Shown here in pieces: positions 6,458-12,719 of a stretch of DNA of 12,719 bases. Position 1 is the stretch's first letter. Each line of letters opens with the position of its first letter. The position numbers were made by a program, and so were the translations under genes. The notes under the pieces were generated by a model that searched no databases, had not been told where the DNA came from, and was given only the letters and a program-made list of their open reading frames with translations. The stretch is from assembly GCA_900549885.1 (NCBI GenBank), contig URQA01000069.1, positions 1 through 12,719 of the forward strand, in the 5' to 3' direction. Source of the stretch: an uncultured Eubacteriales bacterium. GTDB lineage: Bacteria; Bacillota; Clostridia; Oscillospirales; Oscillospiraceae.

Positions 6458-9400
6458 TCACCAGGAAATTTCCCGTCCCACTGCGAAGAACCAGAGCGTC
6501 CGGCGGCCTACCGCCGCCCCCATTCCTTCGCCCAAGGCCCGGGTATAGGCCTCCAGCTGGGGGCGGTATTCCGCCGCCCGGGCCGTCACTGTCTCGTCCG
6601 TCACCCAGTCAGTCTTGAAATCCACCACCGTGACGGTGCCGTCCTCCTCCCGGAACCAGCAGTCCACCACGCCCTGGAGCAGTACCTTCTCCCCTGGCTC
6701 TCCCGCCGGGTCATAGTCGGCGGCATCCACCAACATGGAAAACTTGAACTCCCGCTCCACCTGGGGGGCGGTGCGCAGCTTGCGCCCCAACGGGGAGGCG
6801 AACAGCGCCCGGATGGCCGCCGTGTCCACCGCCGCCCCCTGGGCAGGAGTGATGAACTGGCCGCTGACCAGCCGGGCCACCTCCTCCCGGATGTCCTCTT
6901 CCGTGTCCGTCCTGGCGTAGTCCAGGTACTGCATGGCCAAGTGGAGGGCGGTGCCCCGCTCGGTGGGGGTGAGAGGGCGTTCTTTCTCAAAGATAGGCCG
7001 CCGGAGGGTGCGCACCGTCCGCTGGGGGGACAGCGCCTCCGCCTCTTCAGACACCTCTGTGTCCTTCTCCCTGCCCTTGAGCTGGGTGGCGGTGAGCTTG
7101 GAAGGCATGTCCACGCTGGCCTGGTGGGGATAGGTCCAACCGAACCGGGCGGCCAGCTTCTCCGCCCCCGGACCTGGCTCCGGGGCGTCCTCCCCGTTTT
7201 CCCCCGCCAGGGGGACGAAACGGGCCAGAGGTGTCTCGTAATCCTCTCCCGGCACCAGACGCATGTCCCACCGGGGTCCCAGCTCCGCCGGCGGGGCAGG
7301 CCGGTCGCAATCCAGATTTTCCCACAGCGGGGCGCTGTCTGGCCTGCACAGGGCGGGGATCAGCACCCAAGGGGCCATAGACCGGGCCTGTGCCATGAGC
7401 TGAGGGGGGGGCGGGCACTGGGCCTGGAGGGCCAGGGTGTTCAGGCTCTCCCCCCGGCCGTTGACAGCAGTGAAGAGGAACAGCTTGTGCTCGGCCCGGG
7501 TCATAGCCACGTACAGCAGCCGCAGCTCCTCCGCCCGCAGCTGCTGCCGCAGGCGAAGGGCCACCGCGTCCCGGGCGATGGTGGTATAGCGCACCATCCG
7601 CGCCCGGTCGGTGCGCTTGGGGCCCAGGCCCAGCTTGTCGTGGAACAAAATCGTGGCCTTGGAGTCCCCCTCGTTGAACTGCCGTTCCAGTCCGCACAGG
7701 AACACCACCGGGAACTCCAGCCCCTTGGACTTGTGGATGGACAGGATGCGTACCCCGCCCCCAGAGGCGGAGGGCACAGGCAGGGTCAGGCCGTTTTCCA
7801 TCATCCGGCCCACATGGGCCAGAAAGCCGAACAGCCCCTTGTGTCCGGCGCTTTCAAACCGTCGGGCGGCGTCGTACAGGGCCAGTAAGTTGGCCCTCCG
7901 CCGCTCCCCATCTGGCATGGTCGAGAACACCGCCAGCAGGTCAGTGCGGCGGTACACCTCCCACAGCAGCCGGTGGCTGCTCTCCTCAGCGGCCAGGGTG
8001 CGCAGCTCAGACAGGGTGTCCAGGAACTGGACGCAGTCCGTCTCCCCTCTTGCCGCGGCGGCGGTCAGGCAGTCGTACACCATCCCCTCCCCTCCGGCGC
8101 GCAGCTGGGCTAGACGGTCGGGGGAGAAGTCGTACAGGGGGGAGCGCAGCACCGCCAGCAGGGGCACGTCCTGCCGGGGGTTGTCGATGACCTGAAGCAG
8201 AGACAGAGCCACCGAAATTTCAGTGGTGCCGAAAAATTCTCCACCCTCCTCCGCCTGCCAGGAGATACCCGCCTCATTCAGCGCCTGGGTGTAGGCCCAC
8301 AGCACCGGGCCGGGAGAGCGCAGCAGGATCACGATGTCCTCCGGCGTAACGCTCCGCTCCCCGATGGGCAGGCCCTCAGAGAGAAGCGCGGCGATCCGGG
8401 CCGCCACGGCCCGGGCCTCTACCAAGTCCTTGTCCGCCCTGCCGTCCTCCCCGTCGGTGAGGCCGGTAAGGTCCACACAGTCCAGCTCCACGCAGTACCG
8501 CCCGTCGGGGGGCAGGTCCGCCCGGCCGGGGACCAGGGCCTCGTCGGGGGTATAGTCCATCTCCCCCACAGCCTGGGTCATCACGTTGCAGAAAAGAAAA
8601 TTGACCCCCTCCAGCACCTCGGGCCGGGAGCGGAAGTTGGCGCTGAGCAGCACCGTGCGCCCCTCTCCCTCCTCCGCCACCCGGTAGTCGGCATAGCGGG
8701 CGTATTTGTCCAGGAAGATGGTGGGGTCTGCCAGGCGAAAGCGGTAGATGGACTGCTTCACGTCCCCCACCATGAACAGGTTGTCCCCGGCGGACAGGGC
8801 GTCGAAAATGACGTTCTGCACCGCGTTGGTGTCCTGGTACTCGTCCACCATGATCTCCACATACCGGCGGGACCACTCGGCAGCCAACGCCGAGGGCTGG
8901 CCGTCCTCCCGGGTGAGCAGGCGCGCCGTCAGGTGCTCCCCGTCGGCAAAGTCGATGAGATGGCGACGGCGCTTGAGGGCAGTCAGCTCTCGGTCGTACT
9001 CCGCCGTCACCTCTAATAGTGTGACCATAGCCGGGGCTACCGAGCGCAGGTCATCCATGGCATCCTGGGCGGACACGCTGAACCGCTCCCCCAGCCTGGT
9101 CACCTGTTTTTTGCATAGATCCCGCAGGACCTTTGCCCGCTCCTTCAGCGCCGGGTCCGCCCCTTTTTTCGCTCCCACCCGGGGAAAGGGCACGGGGAAC
9201 AGCTCAGCCGCCCGGTCCCACCCCTGGCCCATGGCCTGGGACAGCGCCCGCAGGTGGGCGGTGGTGGCCGCCAGGGAGGCACCGTAGTTGGTCTCTAGCA
9301 CGGGGTCGAAGGCTAACTCTTCCCCCAGCATCTCCAGCTCTCCAGCCCAGTAGTCTGCCAGCGCCCGCCCATCGTCCAGCAGCAGCCGGCCCCAGGGGGT

Positions 9401-10015
9401 GTGCTCCGGCATTGCATCCAGAGAAAAGGCAAAGTCCTCCCTCCGTTCCTCTAGCCACCGCAGAGGGTCCGGATGGCTCTGCACCCGGCGGTGGATATCA
9501 AGCACCACCTCCTCGATGGTCTGGTCGTCCCGGTCCCCCGCCAGGGCGTCCACCAGAGCCTGGAAGCCGCTGTCATCCTCAATGGTCTGATAGCGGCGCT
9601 CCAGTACGGTCTCCATGGCCTGCTGGCCCAGAGCACGGCTCTCCGCCTCGTCGCACACCCGGAAGTCCGGCTCCAGCCCGGCATACAGCGCGCCGTGGTC
9701 GGCCATGACAGGGTCCACGAGCCGCATGGCGGGGAAGCGCGTGAAGAAGTCGAGCGCCTGATCCACCTGAGCTCTGCCGCCGAGATAGCCGGTGTAGATC
9801 ATGTCGAACTGCAGGCCGAGCTGCTGCCAGTGGTCTGCGACCGGCGTGAGCGAGAGCGGCTCATAGCGGAAGCCCTCGAAGGCGGTGTGCGCCGAGAGAA
9901 CGGCCGTCGGCAGCACGGCGCATTCCAGCCCCATGGCGGAGAGCACCGGCAGCGCAACGGTCAGCGAGCATTTTCCGATGCAGGACAGGTCCTGCATGGT
10001 GACGATTCGTTTCAT
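6458..10015 (-). CDS. addA: Chimeric ORF: pyridoxal kinase N-terminus fused to AddA lacking its N-terminus
   Basis: One uninterrupted 1185-codon ORF. Residues 1 to about 118 are a pdxK-type kinase start; from about residue 114 to the end it is AddA, the helicase-nuclease subunit of AddAB that processes double-strand breaks. AddA homology starts at LEPDFRVCDEAE, equivalent to about residue 145 of a normal AddA of roughly 1200 residues, so the Walker A, motif Ia and the first conserved blocks are missing. Still present are motif II VDEYQDTN (390-397), the GDVKQSIYRFR block, SANFRSRPEVL, SIHKSKGLEFPVV, YVAMTRAEHKLF, and the RecB-type nuclease core with D1118, D1132 and K1134 (GVVDCW, VVDFKTDW) plus the following RPQLEAYTRAL. 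Without Walker A it could not hydrolyse ATP. The true addA start is outside or lost; the ATG at 10013-10015 belongs to the kinase. An assembly join is the likeliest cause. Confidence 0.9.
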   Translation of the reverse strand: MKRIVTMQDLSCIGKCSLTVALPVLSAMGLECAVLPTAVLSAHTAFEGFRYEPLSLTPVADHWQQLGLQFDMIYTGYLGGRAQVDQALDFFTRFPAMRLVDPVMADHGALYAGLEPDFRVCDEAESRALGQQAMETVLERRYQTIEDDSGFQALVDALAGDRDDQTIEEVVLDIHRRVQSHPDPLRWLEERREDFAFSLDAMPEHTPWGRLLLDDGRALADYWAGELEMLGEELAFDPVLETNYGASLAATTAHLRALSQAMGQGWDRAAELFPVPFPRVGAKKGADPALKERAKVLRDLCKKQVTRLGERFSVSAQDAMDDLRSVAPAMVTLLEVTAEYDRELTALKRRRHLIDFADGEHLTARLLTREDGQPSALAAEWSRRYVEIMVDEYQDTNAVQNVIFDALSAGDNLFMVGDVKQSIYRFRLADPTIFLDKYARYADYRVAEEGEGRTVLLSANFRSRPEVLEGVNFLFCNVMTQAVGEMDYTPDEALVPGRADLPPDGRYCVELDCVDLTGLTDGEDGRADKDLVEARAVAARIAALLSEGLPIGERSVTPEDIVILLRSPGPVLWAYTQALNEAGISWQAEEGGEFFGTTEISVALSLLQVIDNPRQDVPLLAVLRSPLYDFSPDRLAQLRAGGEGMVYDCLTAAAARGETDCVQFLDTLSELRTLAAEESSHRLLWEVYRRTDLLAVFSTMPDGERRRANLLALYDAARRFESAGHKGLFGFLAHVGRMMENGLTLPVPSASGGGVRILSIHKSKGLEFPVVFLCGLERQFNEGDSKATILFHDKLGLGPKRTDRARMVRYTTIARDAVALRLRQQLRAEELRLLYVAMTRAEHKLFLFTAVNGRGESLNTLALQAQCPPPPQLMAQARSMAPWVLIPALCRPDSAPLWENLDCDRPAPPAELGPRWDMRLVPGEDYETPLARFVPLAGENGEDAPEPGPGAEKLAARFGWTYPHQASVDMPSKLTATQLKGREKDTEVSEEAEALSPQRTVRTLRRPIFEKERPLTPTERGTALHLAMQYLDYARTDTEEDIREEVARLVSGQFITPAQGAAVDTAAIRALFASPLGRKLRTAPQVEREFKFSMLVDAADYDPAGEPGEKVLLQGVVDCWFREEDGTVTVVDFKTDWVTDETVTARAAEYRPQLEAYTRALGEGMGAAVGRRTLWFFAVGREISW
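9662..9679. other. Junction between pdxK-like and addA sequence
   Basis: The six residues GLEPDF (113-118 of the ORF) fit both families: kinases have an acidic-aromatic stretch after the GxLY motif, and AddA has LDPxFR at its join point. The switch therefore lies within or beside these 18 bp. Leucine codon choice changes here: CTC is 8 of 16 Leu codons on the kinase side and 0 of the next 17 on the AddA side. Confidence 0.75.
9680..10015 (-). pseudogene. Pyridoxal/pyridoxamine kinase, 5' fragment
   Basis: The N-terminal ~112-118 residues of a PdxK/PdxY-type kinase (ribokinase superfamily), which phosphorylates B6 vitamers in PLP salvage. Recognisable family segments are MKRIVTMQDLSCIGKCSLTV, VLPTAVLSAHTAFEGF, FDMIYTGYLG and VDPVMADHGALYAG. 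Full-length members have about 280-290 residues; the C-terminal half with the ATP-binding GxGD region and catalytic Asp is absent because the frame passes into addA. The start ATG at 10013-10015 has CTGGAG 8 nt upstream; an ATG two codons earlier (10019-10021) is possible. It is divergent from nrdD, and its codon use (many CTC and CCG) matches nrdD rather than the genes to its left. It is fragmentary as given here, perhaps only because of a sequence join. Confidence 0.85.
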
Positions 10016-10046
10016 AATCATGACTCCAGAGCGTAAGTTCATATTC

Positions 10047-10075
10047 ATTATAACGCGCTTTTGCCGGAAAGGAAA
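10047..10075 (-). promoter_or_regulatory. Putative promoter of the pdxK-like gene
   Basis: On the minus strand a perfect -10 TATAAT (10052-10047) with a poor -35 TTTCCT (10075-10070) at 17-bp spacing; the predicted start is around 10040, giving a short leader of about 25 nt before the ATG. Only the -10 is convincing. Confidence 0.5.
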
Positions 10076-10118
10076 GCCCTGCTGCGAAAAAAGGCATTCC
10101 GGCCCGTTAAAAAGTTTT

Positions 10119-10134
10119 TTGGAAAATATTGTGG
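10119..10134 (+). promoter_or_regulatory. Possible NrdR box 1 (distal, weaker)
   Basis: TTGGAAAATATTGTGG matches the NrdR-box consensus ACACWATATATWGTGT at 10 of 16 positions, chiefly in the right half. On its own this is weak; its support is the exact 32-bp spacing to the better site at 10151-10166, which is typical of paired NrdR boxes. Confidence 0.5.
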
Positions 10135-10141
10135 TTAGGAC

Positions 10142-10169
10142 TTGAAATAACCACAAGATATAGTATAAT
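10142..10169 (+). promoter_or_regulatory. Promoter of nrdD
   Basis: -35 TTGAAA (10142-10147), a 16-bp spacer and a perfect -10 TATAAT (10164-10169), with a start predicted near 10176. The transcript would have a leader of about 128 nt before nrdD. The proximal NrdR-like box covers the spacer and part of the -10. Confidence 0.8.
10151..10166 (+). promoter_or_regulatory. NrdR box 2 (proximal), overlaps nrdD promoter
   Basis: CCACAAGATATAGTAT matches ACACWATATATWGTGT at 13 of 16 positions. It lies between the -35 and -10 of nrdD, where bound NrdR would block RNA polymerase. NrdR is the ATP-cone repressor of ribonucleotide reductase genes across bacteria and usually binds two boxes about three helical turns apart. 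Confidence 0.7.
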
Positions 10170-10304
10170 AGGGGGGCGTGAACGACGACCGGATGCTGCA
10201 CTGCCTCAAAAAAATGCGCAGCGGGAAACGGCTGAGATCGTTCTGAAAGGATCGAAAATTCGGAGTAACACAGAGAAACGGGCAAAGCCCAGGGAGAGAA
10301 TACC

Positions 10305-12530
10305 ATGAAGATCATCAAGAGAAATGGAGCGGAAGAGACGTTCCGAATCGAAAAAATCATCGTGGCCATCACAAAGGCCAACAATGCGGCCGAGGACGCC
10401 GAGCGCCTGACGCCGCTGCAGATCGACCGCATCGCGCAGGCCGTTGCGATCCGCTGCGAGGAAATGAACCGCAGCCTGTCCGTCGAGGAGATTCAGGACC
10501 TCGTCGAGGACCAGATCATGGCGCACGGGGCCTTCGAGGTCGCCAAGCGCTATATCACCTATCGCTATACCCGCAGTCTCGTCCGCCAGTCCAACACGAC
10601 GGACGACCGCATCCTGTCCCTCATCGAATGCAACAACGAGGAGGTCAAGCAGGAGAACGCCAACAAGAACCCGACCATCAACGCCGTGCAGCGCGACTAT
10701 ATGGCGGGCGAGGTCTCGAAGGACATCACGCGCCGCATCCTGCTGCCGCGCGACATCGTCGAGGCGCATGAGGCCGGTATCATCCACTTCCACGATGCGG
10801 ATTACTATGCCCAGCATATGCACAACTGCGACCTTGTCAATCTCGAGGACATGCTGCAGAACGGCACGGTCATCTCCGGCACGCTCATCGAAAAGCCGCA
10901 TTCCTTCTCCACGGCCTGCAATATCGCCACGCAGATCATCGCGCAGATCGCCTCGAACCAGTATGGCGGCCAGTCCATCTCTCTGACGCATCTGGCCCCG
11001 TTCGTGGATGTCAGCCGCCGGAAGATCCGCGAGAGTGTGGTGCGCGAGATCCGTGAGCTCGGGGCCGAGGCCGCGGAGGAGCGTATTTCCAAGATCGTCG
11101 AGGAGCGCCTGCGCGAGGAGATCAAGCGCGGCGTGCAGACCATCCAGTATCAGGTCGTCACGCTCATGACAACGAATGGCCAGGCGCCGTTCATCACGGT
11201 GTTCATGTACCTCGGCGAGGCGCGTAATCCGCAGGAGAAGCATGATCTTGCCATCATCATCGAGGAGACGCTCCGTCAGCGCTATCAGGGCGTGAAGAAC
11301 GAAAAGGGCGTGTGGATCACCCCGGCCTTCCCGAAGCTCATCTATGTGCTCGAGGAGGACAACATCCACGAGGATTCGAAGTATTTCTACCTGACGCGGC
11401 TGGCTGCGGAGTGCACGGCGCGCCGCATGGTGCCGGACTATATCTCCGAAAAGAAAATGCGGGAGCTCAAGCTCTCGAAGGGCGAGACGCCGGGCAACGG
11501 CGATGTCTACACCTGCATGGGCTGCCGCAGCTTTCTGACGCCGGATTCCTCCGGCAACGGCTGGGACAATGTGGCCAACGCCGGGAACTATGAGCCGGGC
11601 AAGCCGAAGTATTACGGCCGCTTCAACCAGGGCGTCGTGACGCTGAACCTTGTCGATGTGGCGCTGTCCTCCGGCAAGGAAATGGACAAGTTCTGGAAAA
11701 TTTTCGACGAGCGGCTGGACCTGTGCTACCGCGCACTGATGTGCCGTCACGAGCGCCTGAAGGGCACGCTGTCCGACGCGGCCCCCATCCTGTGGCAGTA
11801 TGGCGCGCTGGCGCGCCTGCCGAAGGGCGAGCCCATTGACAAGCTCCTCTACAACGGCTATTCGACCATCTCGCTCGGCTATGCGGGCCTGTATGAGTGC
11901 GTGAAGTATATGACGGGCAAGTCCCACACCGATCCCTCGGCGACGCCGTTTGCGCTGGATGTTATGCGCTATCTGAACGCGGCCTGCGCCAAGTGGCGCG
12001 CGGAAACGCACATCGACTTCAGCCTCTATGGCACGCCGCTGGAATCCACGACCTACAAATTTGCCAAGTGCCTGCAGAAGCGCTTTGGCATCGTCCCCGG
12101 CGTGACGGACAAGAGCTATATCACGAACTCCTATCACATCCATGTGACGGAGAAGATCAACGCCTTCGACAAGCTGGCCTTTGAGTCGCAGTTCCAGGCC
12201 CTTTCGCCCGGCGGCGCCATCAGCTATGTCGAGGTGCCGGATATGCAGAACAACATCGATGCCGTGCTCGAGGTCATGAAGTTCATCTATGACAACATCA
12301 TGTATGCCGAGCTGAACACAAAGTCCGATTATTGCCAGGTCTGCGGCTACGACGGCGAGATCGAGGTGCTGGAGGACGCGGACGGCAAGCTCGTCTGGAC
12401 CTGCCCGAACTGCGGCAACACCGACCAGAGCAAGATGAATGTCGCCCGCCGCACCTGCGGCTACATCGGCACGCAGTTCTGGAATCAGGGCAGAACGCAG
12501 GAGATCAAGGAACGCGTGCTGCACCTGTAA
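10305..12530 (+). CDS. nrdD: Anaerobic (class III) ribonucleoside-triphosphate reductase
   Basis: A 741-residue, apparently complete NrdD, the oxygen-sensitive glycyl-radical enzyme that reduces NTPs to dNTPs under anoxia after activation by the radical-SAM protein NrdG. An N-terminal ATP-cone allosteric domain occupies about residues 1-95 (KIIKRNGAEETFRIEKI). C175 in MHNCDLVNLEDML and C407 in CMGCRSFL are the expected active-site cysteines. The C-terminal zinc site is C677-x-x-C680 and C700-x-x-C703, and the glycyl-radical loop is RRTCGYIG, with G719 the expected radical glycine. The start ATG follows AGGGAG with about 8-nt spacing. Its promoter has two NrdR-like boxes. No nrdG is visible in the remaining 189 nt; it may lie beyond the edge. 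Codon use differs from that of the genes left of 9670. Confidence 0.97.
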   Translation: MKIIKRNGAEETFRIEKIIVAITKANNAAEDAERLTPLQIDRIAQAVAIRCEEMNRSLSVEEIQDLVEDQIMAHGAFEVAKRYITYRYTRSLVRQSNTTDDRILSLIECNNEEVKQENANKNPTINAVQRDYMAGEVSKDITRRILLPRDIVEAHEAGIIHFHDADYYAQHMHNCDLVNLEDMLQNGTVISGTLIEKPHSFSTACNIATQIIAQIASNQYGGQSISLTHLAPFVDVSRRKIRESVVREIRELGAEAAEERISKIVEERLREEIKRGVQTIQYQVVTLMTTNGQAPFITVFMYLGEARNPQEKHDLAIIIEETLRQRYQGVKNEKGVWITPAFPKLIYVLEEDNIHEDSKYFYLTRLAAECTARRMVPDYISEKKMRELKLSKGETPGNGDVYTCMGCRSFLTPDSSGNGWDNVANAGNYEPGKPKYYGRFNQGVVTLNLVDVALSSGKEMDKFWKIFDERLDLCYRALMCRHERLKGTLSDAAPILWQYGALARLPKGEPIDKLLYNGYSTISLGYAGLYECVKYMTGKSHTDPSATPFALDVMRYLNAACAKWRAETHIDFSLYGTPLESTTYKFAKCLQKRFGIVPGVTDKSYITNSYHIHVTEKINAFDKLAFESQFQALSPGGAISYVEVPDMQNNIDAVLEVMKFIYDNIMYAELNTKSDYCQVCGYDGEIEVLEDADGKLVWTCPNCGNTDQSKMNVARRTCGYIGTQFWNQGRTQEIKERVLHL

Positions 12531-12565
12531 GACGTGCTTCTGTGCCAAAAGTTCCAATATTCCGG

Positions 12566-12593
12566 GTGGGGCTGCTGTTAACGGCAGCCCCAC
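12566..12593 (+). terminator. Hairpin downstream of nrdD
   Basis: GTGGGGCTGC (12566-12575) pairs perfectly with GCAGCCCCAC (12584-12593) and the stem can extend inward by up to three more pairs. It begins 36 nt past the nrdD stop codon. No T-run follows on either strand, so it may be a weak or factor-assisted terminator, or an RNA 3'-end structure. Confidence 0.4.
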
Positions 12594-12676
12594 CGCAGTC
12601 TGTCGAAAAGCCTTCCCAGCTGAAGGCAAAGGAAATCGTCAGAGTTTCCTCAGTTTGTATAAAGAGCCTCGCAGAG

Positions 12677-12696
12677 TTTGCGCTCGCAAGCGCAAA
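12677..12696. repeat. Short perfect inverted repeat near the right edge
   Basis: TTTGCGCT (12677-12684) and AGCGCAAA (12689-12696) form an 8-bp stem with a 4-nt loop. No U-tract is adjacent. I see no gene in 12531-12719 other than these two hairpins. Confidence 0.4.
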
Positions 12697-12719
12697 GAAA
12701 ATAGGAATCATTTTCTCCG

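Noticed and set aside
6458..10015. A genuine new bifunctional kinase-helicase-nuclease system
   Set aside because: Each half lacks its ATP-binding core and codon usage switches exactly at the join, so a functional fusion is the least likely reading.
10176..10304. A riboswitch (TPP-like CTGAGA, c-di-GMP-like GGGCAAAGCCC) in the nrdD leader
   Set aside because: Only isolated short matches occur; the remaining conserved elements and pairing of either class are missing. GGGCAAAGCCC is just a 4-bp hairpin.
10016..10432. Extension of the kinase-AddA ORF upstream to 10432
   Set aside because: This would run through the divergent promoters, the NrdR boxes and into the nrdD coding region. The kinase family start MKRIVTMQDLSC with a ribosome binding site is at 10015.
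10206..12629. An 807-codon open frame on the minus strand opposite nrdD
   Set aside because: It is antisense to a clearly conserved NrdD; the long frame results from high GC content and codon bias, and its translation is low-complexity Val/Leu/Ala/Asp/His with no recognisable domain.

Overview
The window is GC-rich bacterial DNA with dense, mostly co-directional genes, strong AGGAGG-type ribosome binding sites and Clostridia-like proteins (Oscillospiraceae-type Bacillota is my best guess; this comes from protein style and gene content only, no search was run). It appears to contain DNA from two different genomic backgrounds joined near position 9670.

Left part (1 to about 9670), all genes on the minus strand. 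In transcription order: the body of addA (helicase-nuclease), rpmE (ribosomal protein bL31) with its own promoter and a strong terminator, a RimJ-type GNAT acetyltransferase, a flavin reductase-like FMN protein, hflX (ribosome-associated GTPase), an MFS exporter behind a consensus promoter and a long structured leader, then after a hairpin-rich gap dgt (dNTPase), a second GNAT acetyltransferase, and the start of a YigZ/IMPACT protein that runs off the window edge. The last three are packed so tightly that stop codons and ribosome binding sites nearly touch, so they are probably one translationally coupled operon.

Right part (about 9680 to 12719). The 5' part of a pyridoxal/pyridoxamine kinase gene (pdxK/pdxY type) on the minus strand is divergent from nrdD on the plus strand, the anaerobic class III ribonucleotide reductase. 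The nrdD promoter carries two NrdR-box-like sites 32 bp apart.

The most notable feature is that the kinase fragment runs in frame into addA. The resulting 1185-codon ORF has the N-terminal ~118 residues of a kinase and an AddA that lacks its Walker A region. Leucine codon choice changes sharply at the join (CTC 8 of 16 before it, 0 of 17 after it). I read this as most likely an assembly or amplification chimera, and less likely a real recombination product. The most interesting regulatory candidate is the roughly 295-nt leader of the MFS gene, with a short ORF, an intrinsic terminator and mutually exclusive hairpins, which resembles attenuation control of drug exporters. I found no CRISPR array, tRNA, rRNA, transposase or phage gene.
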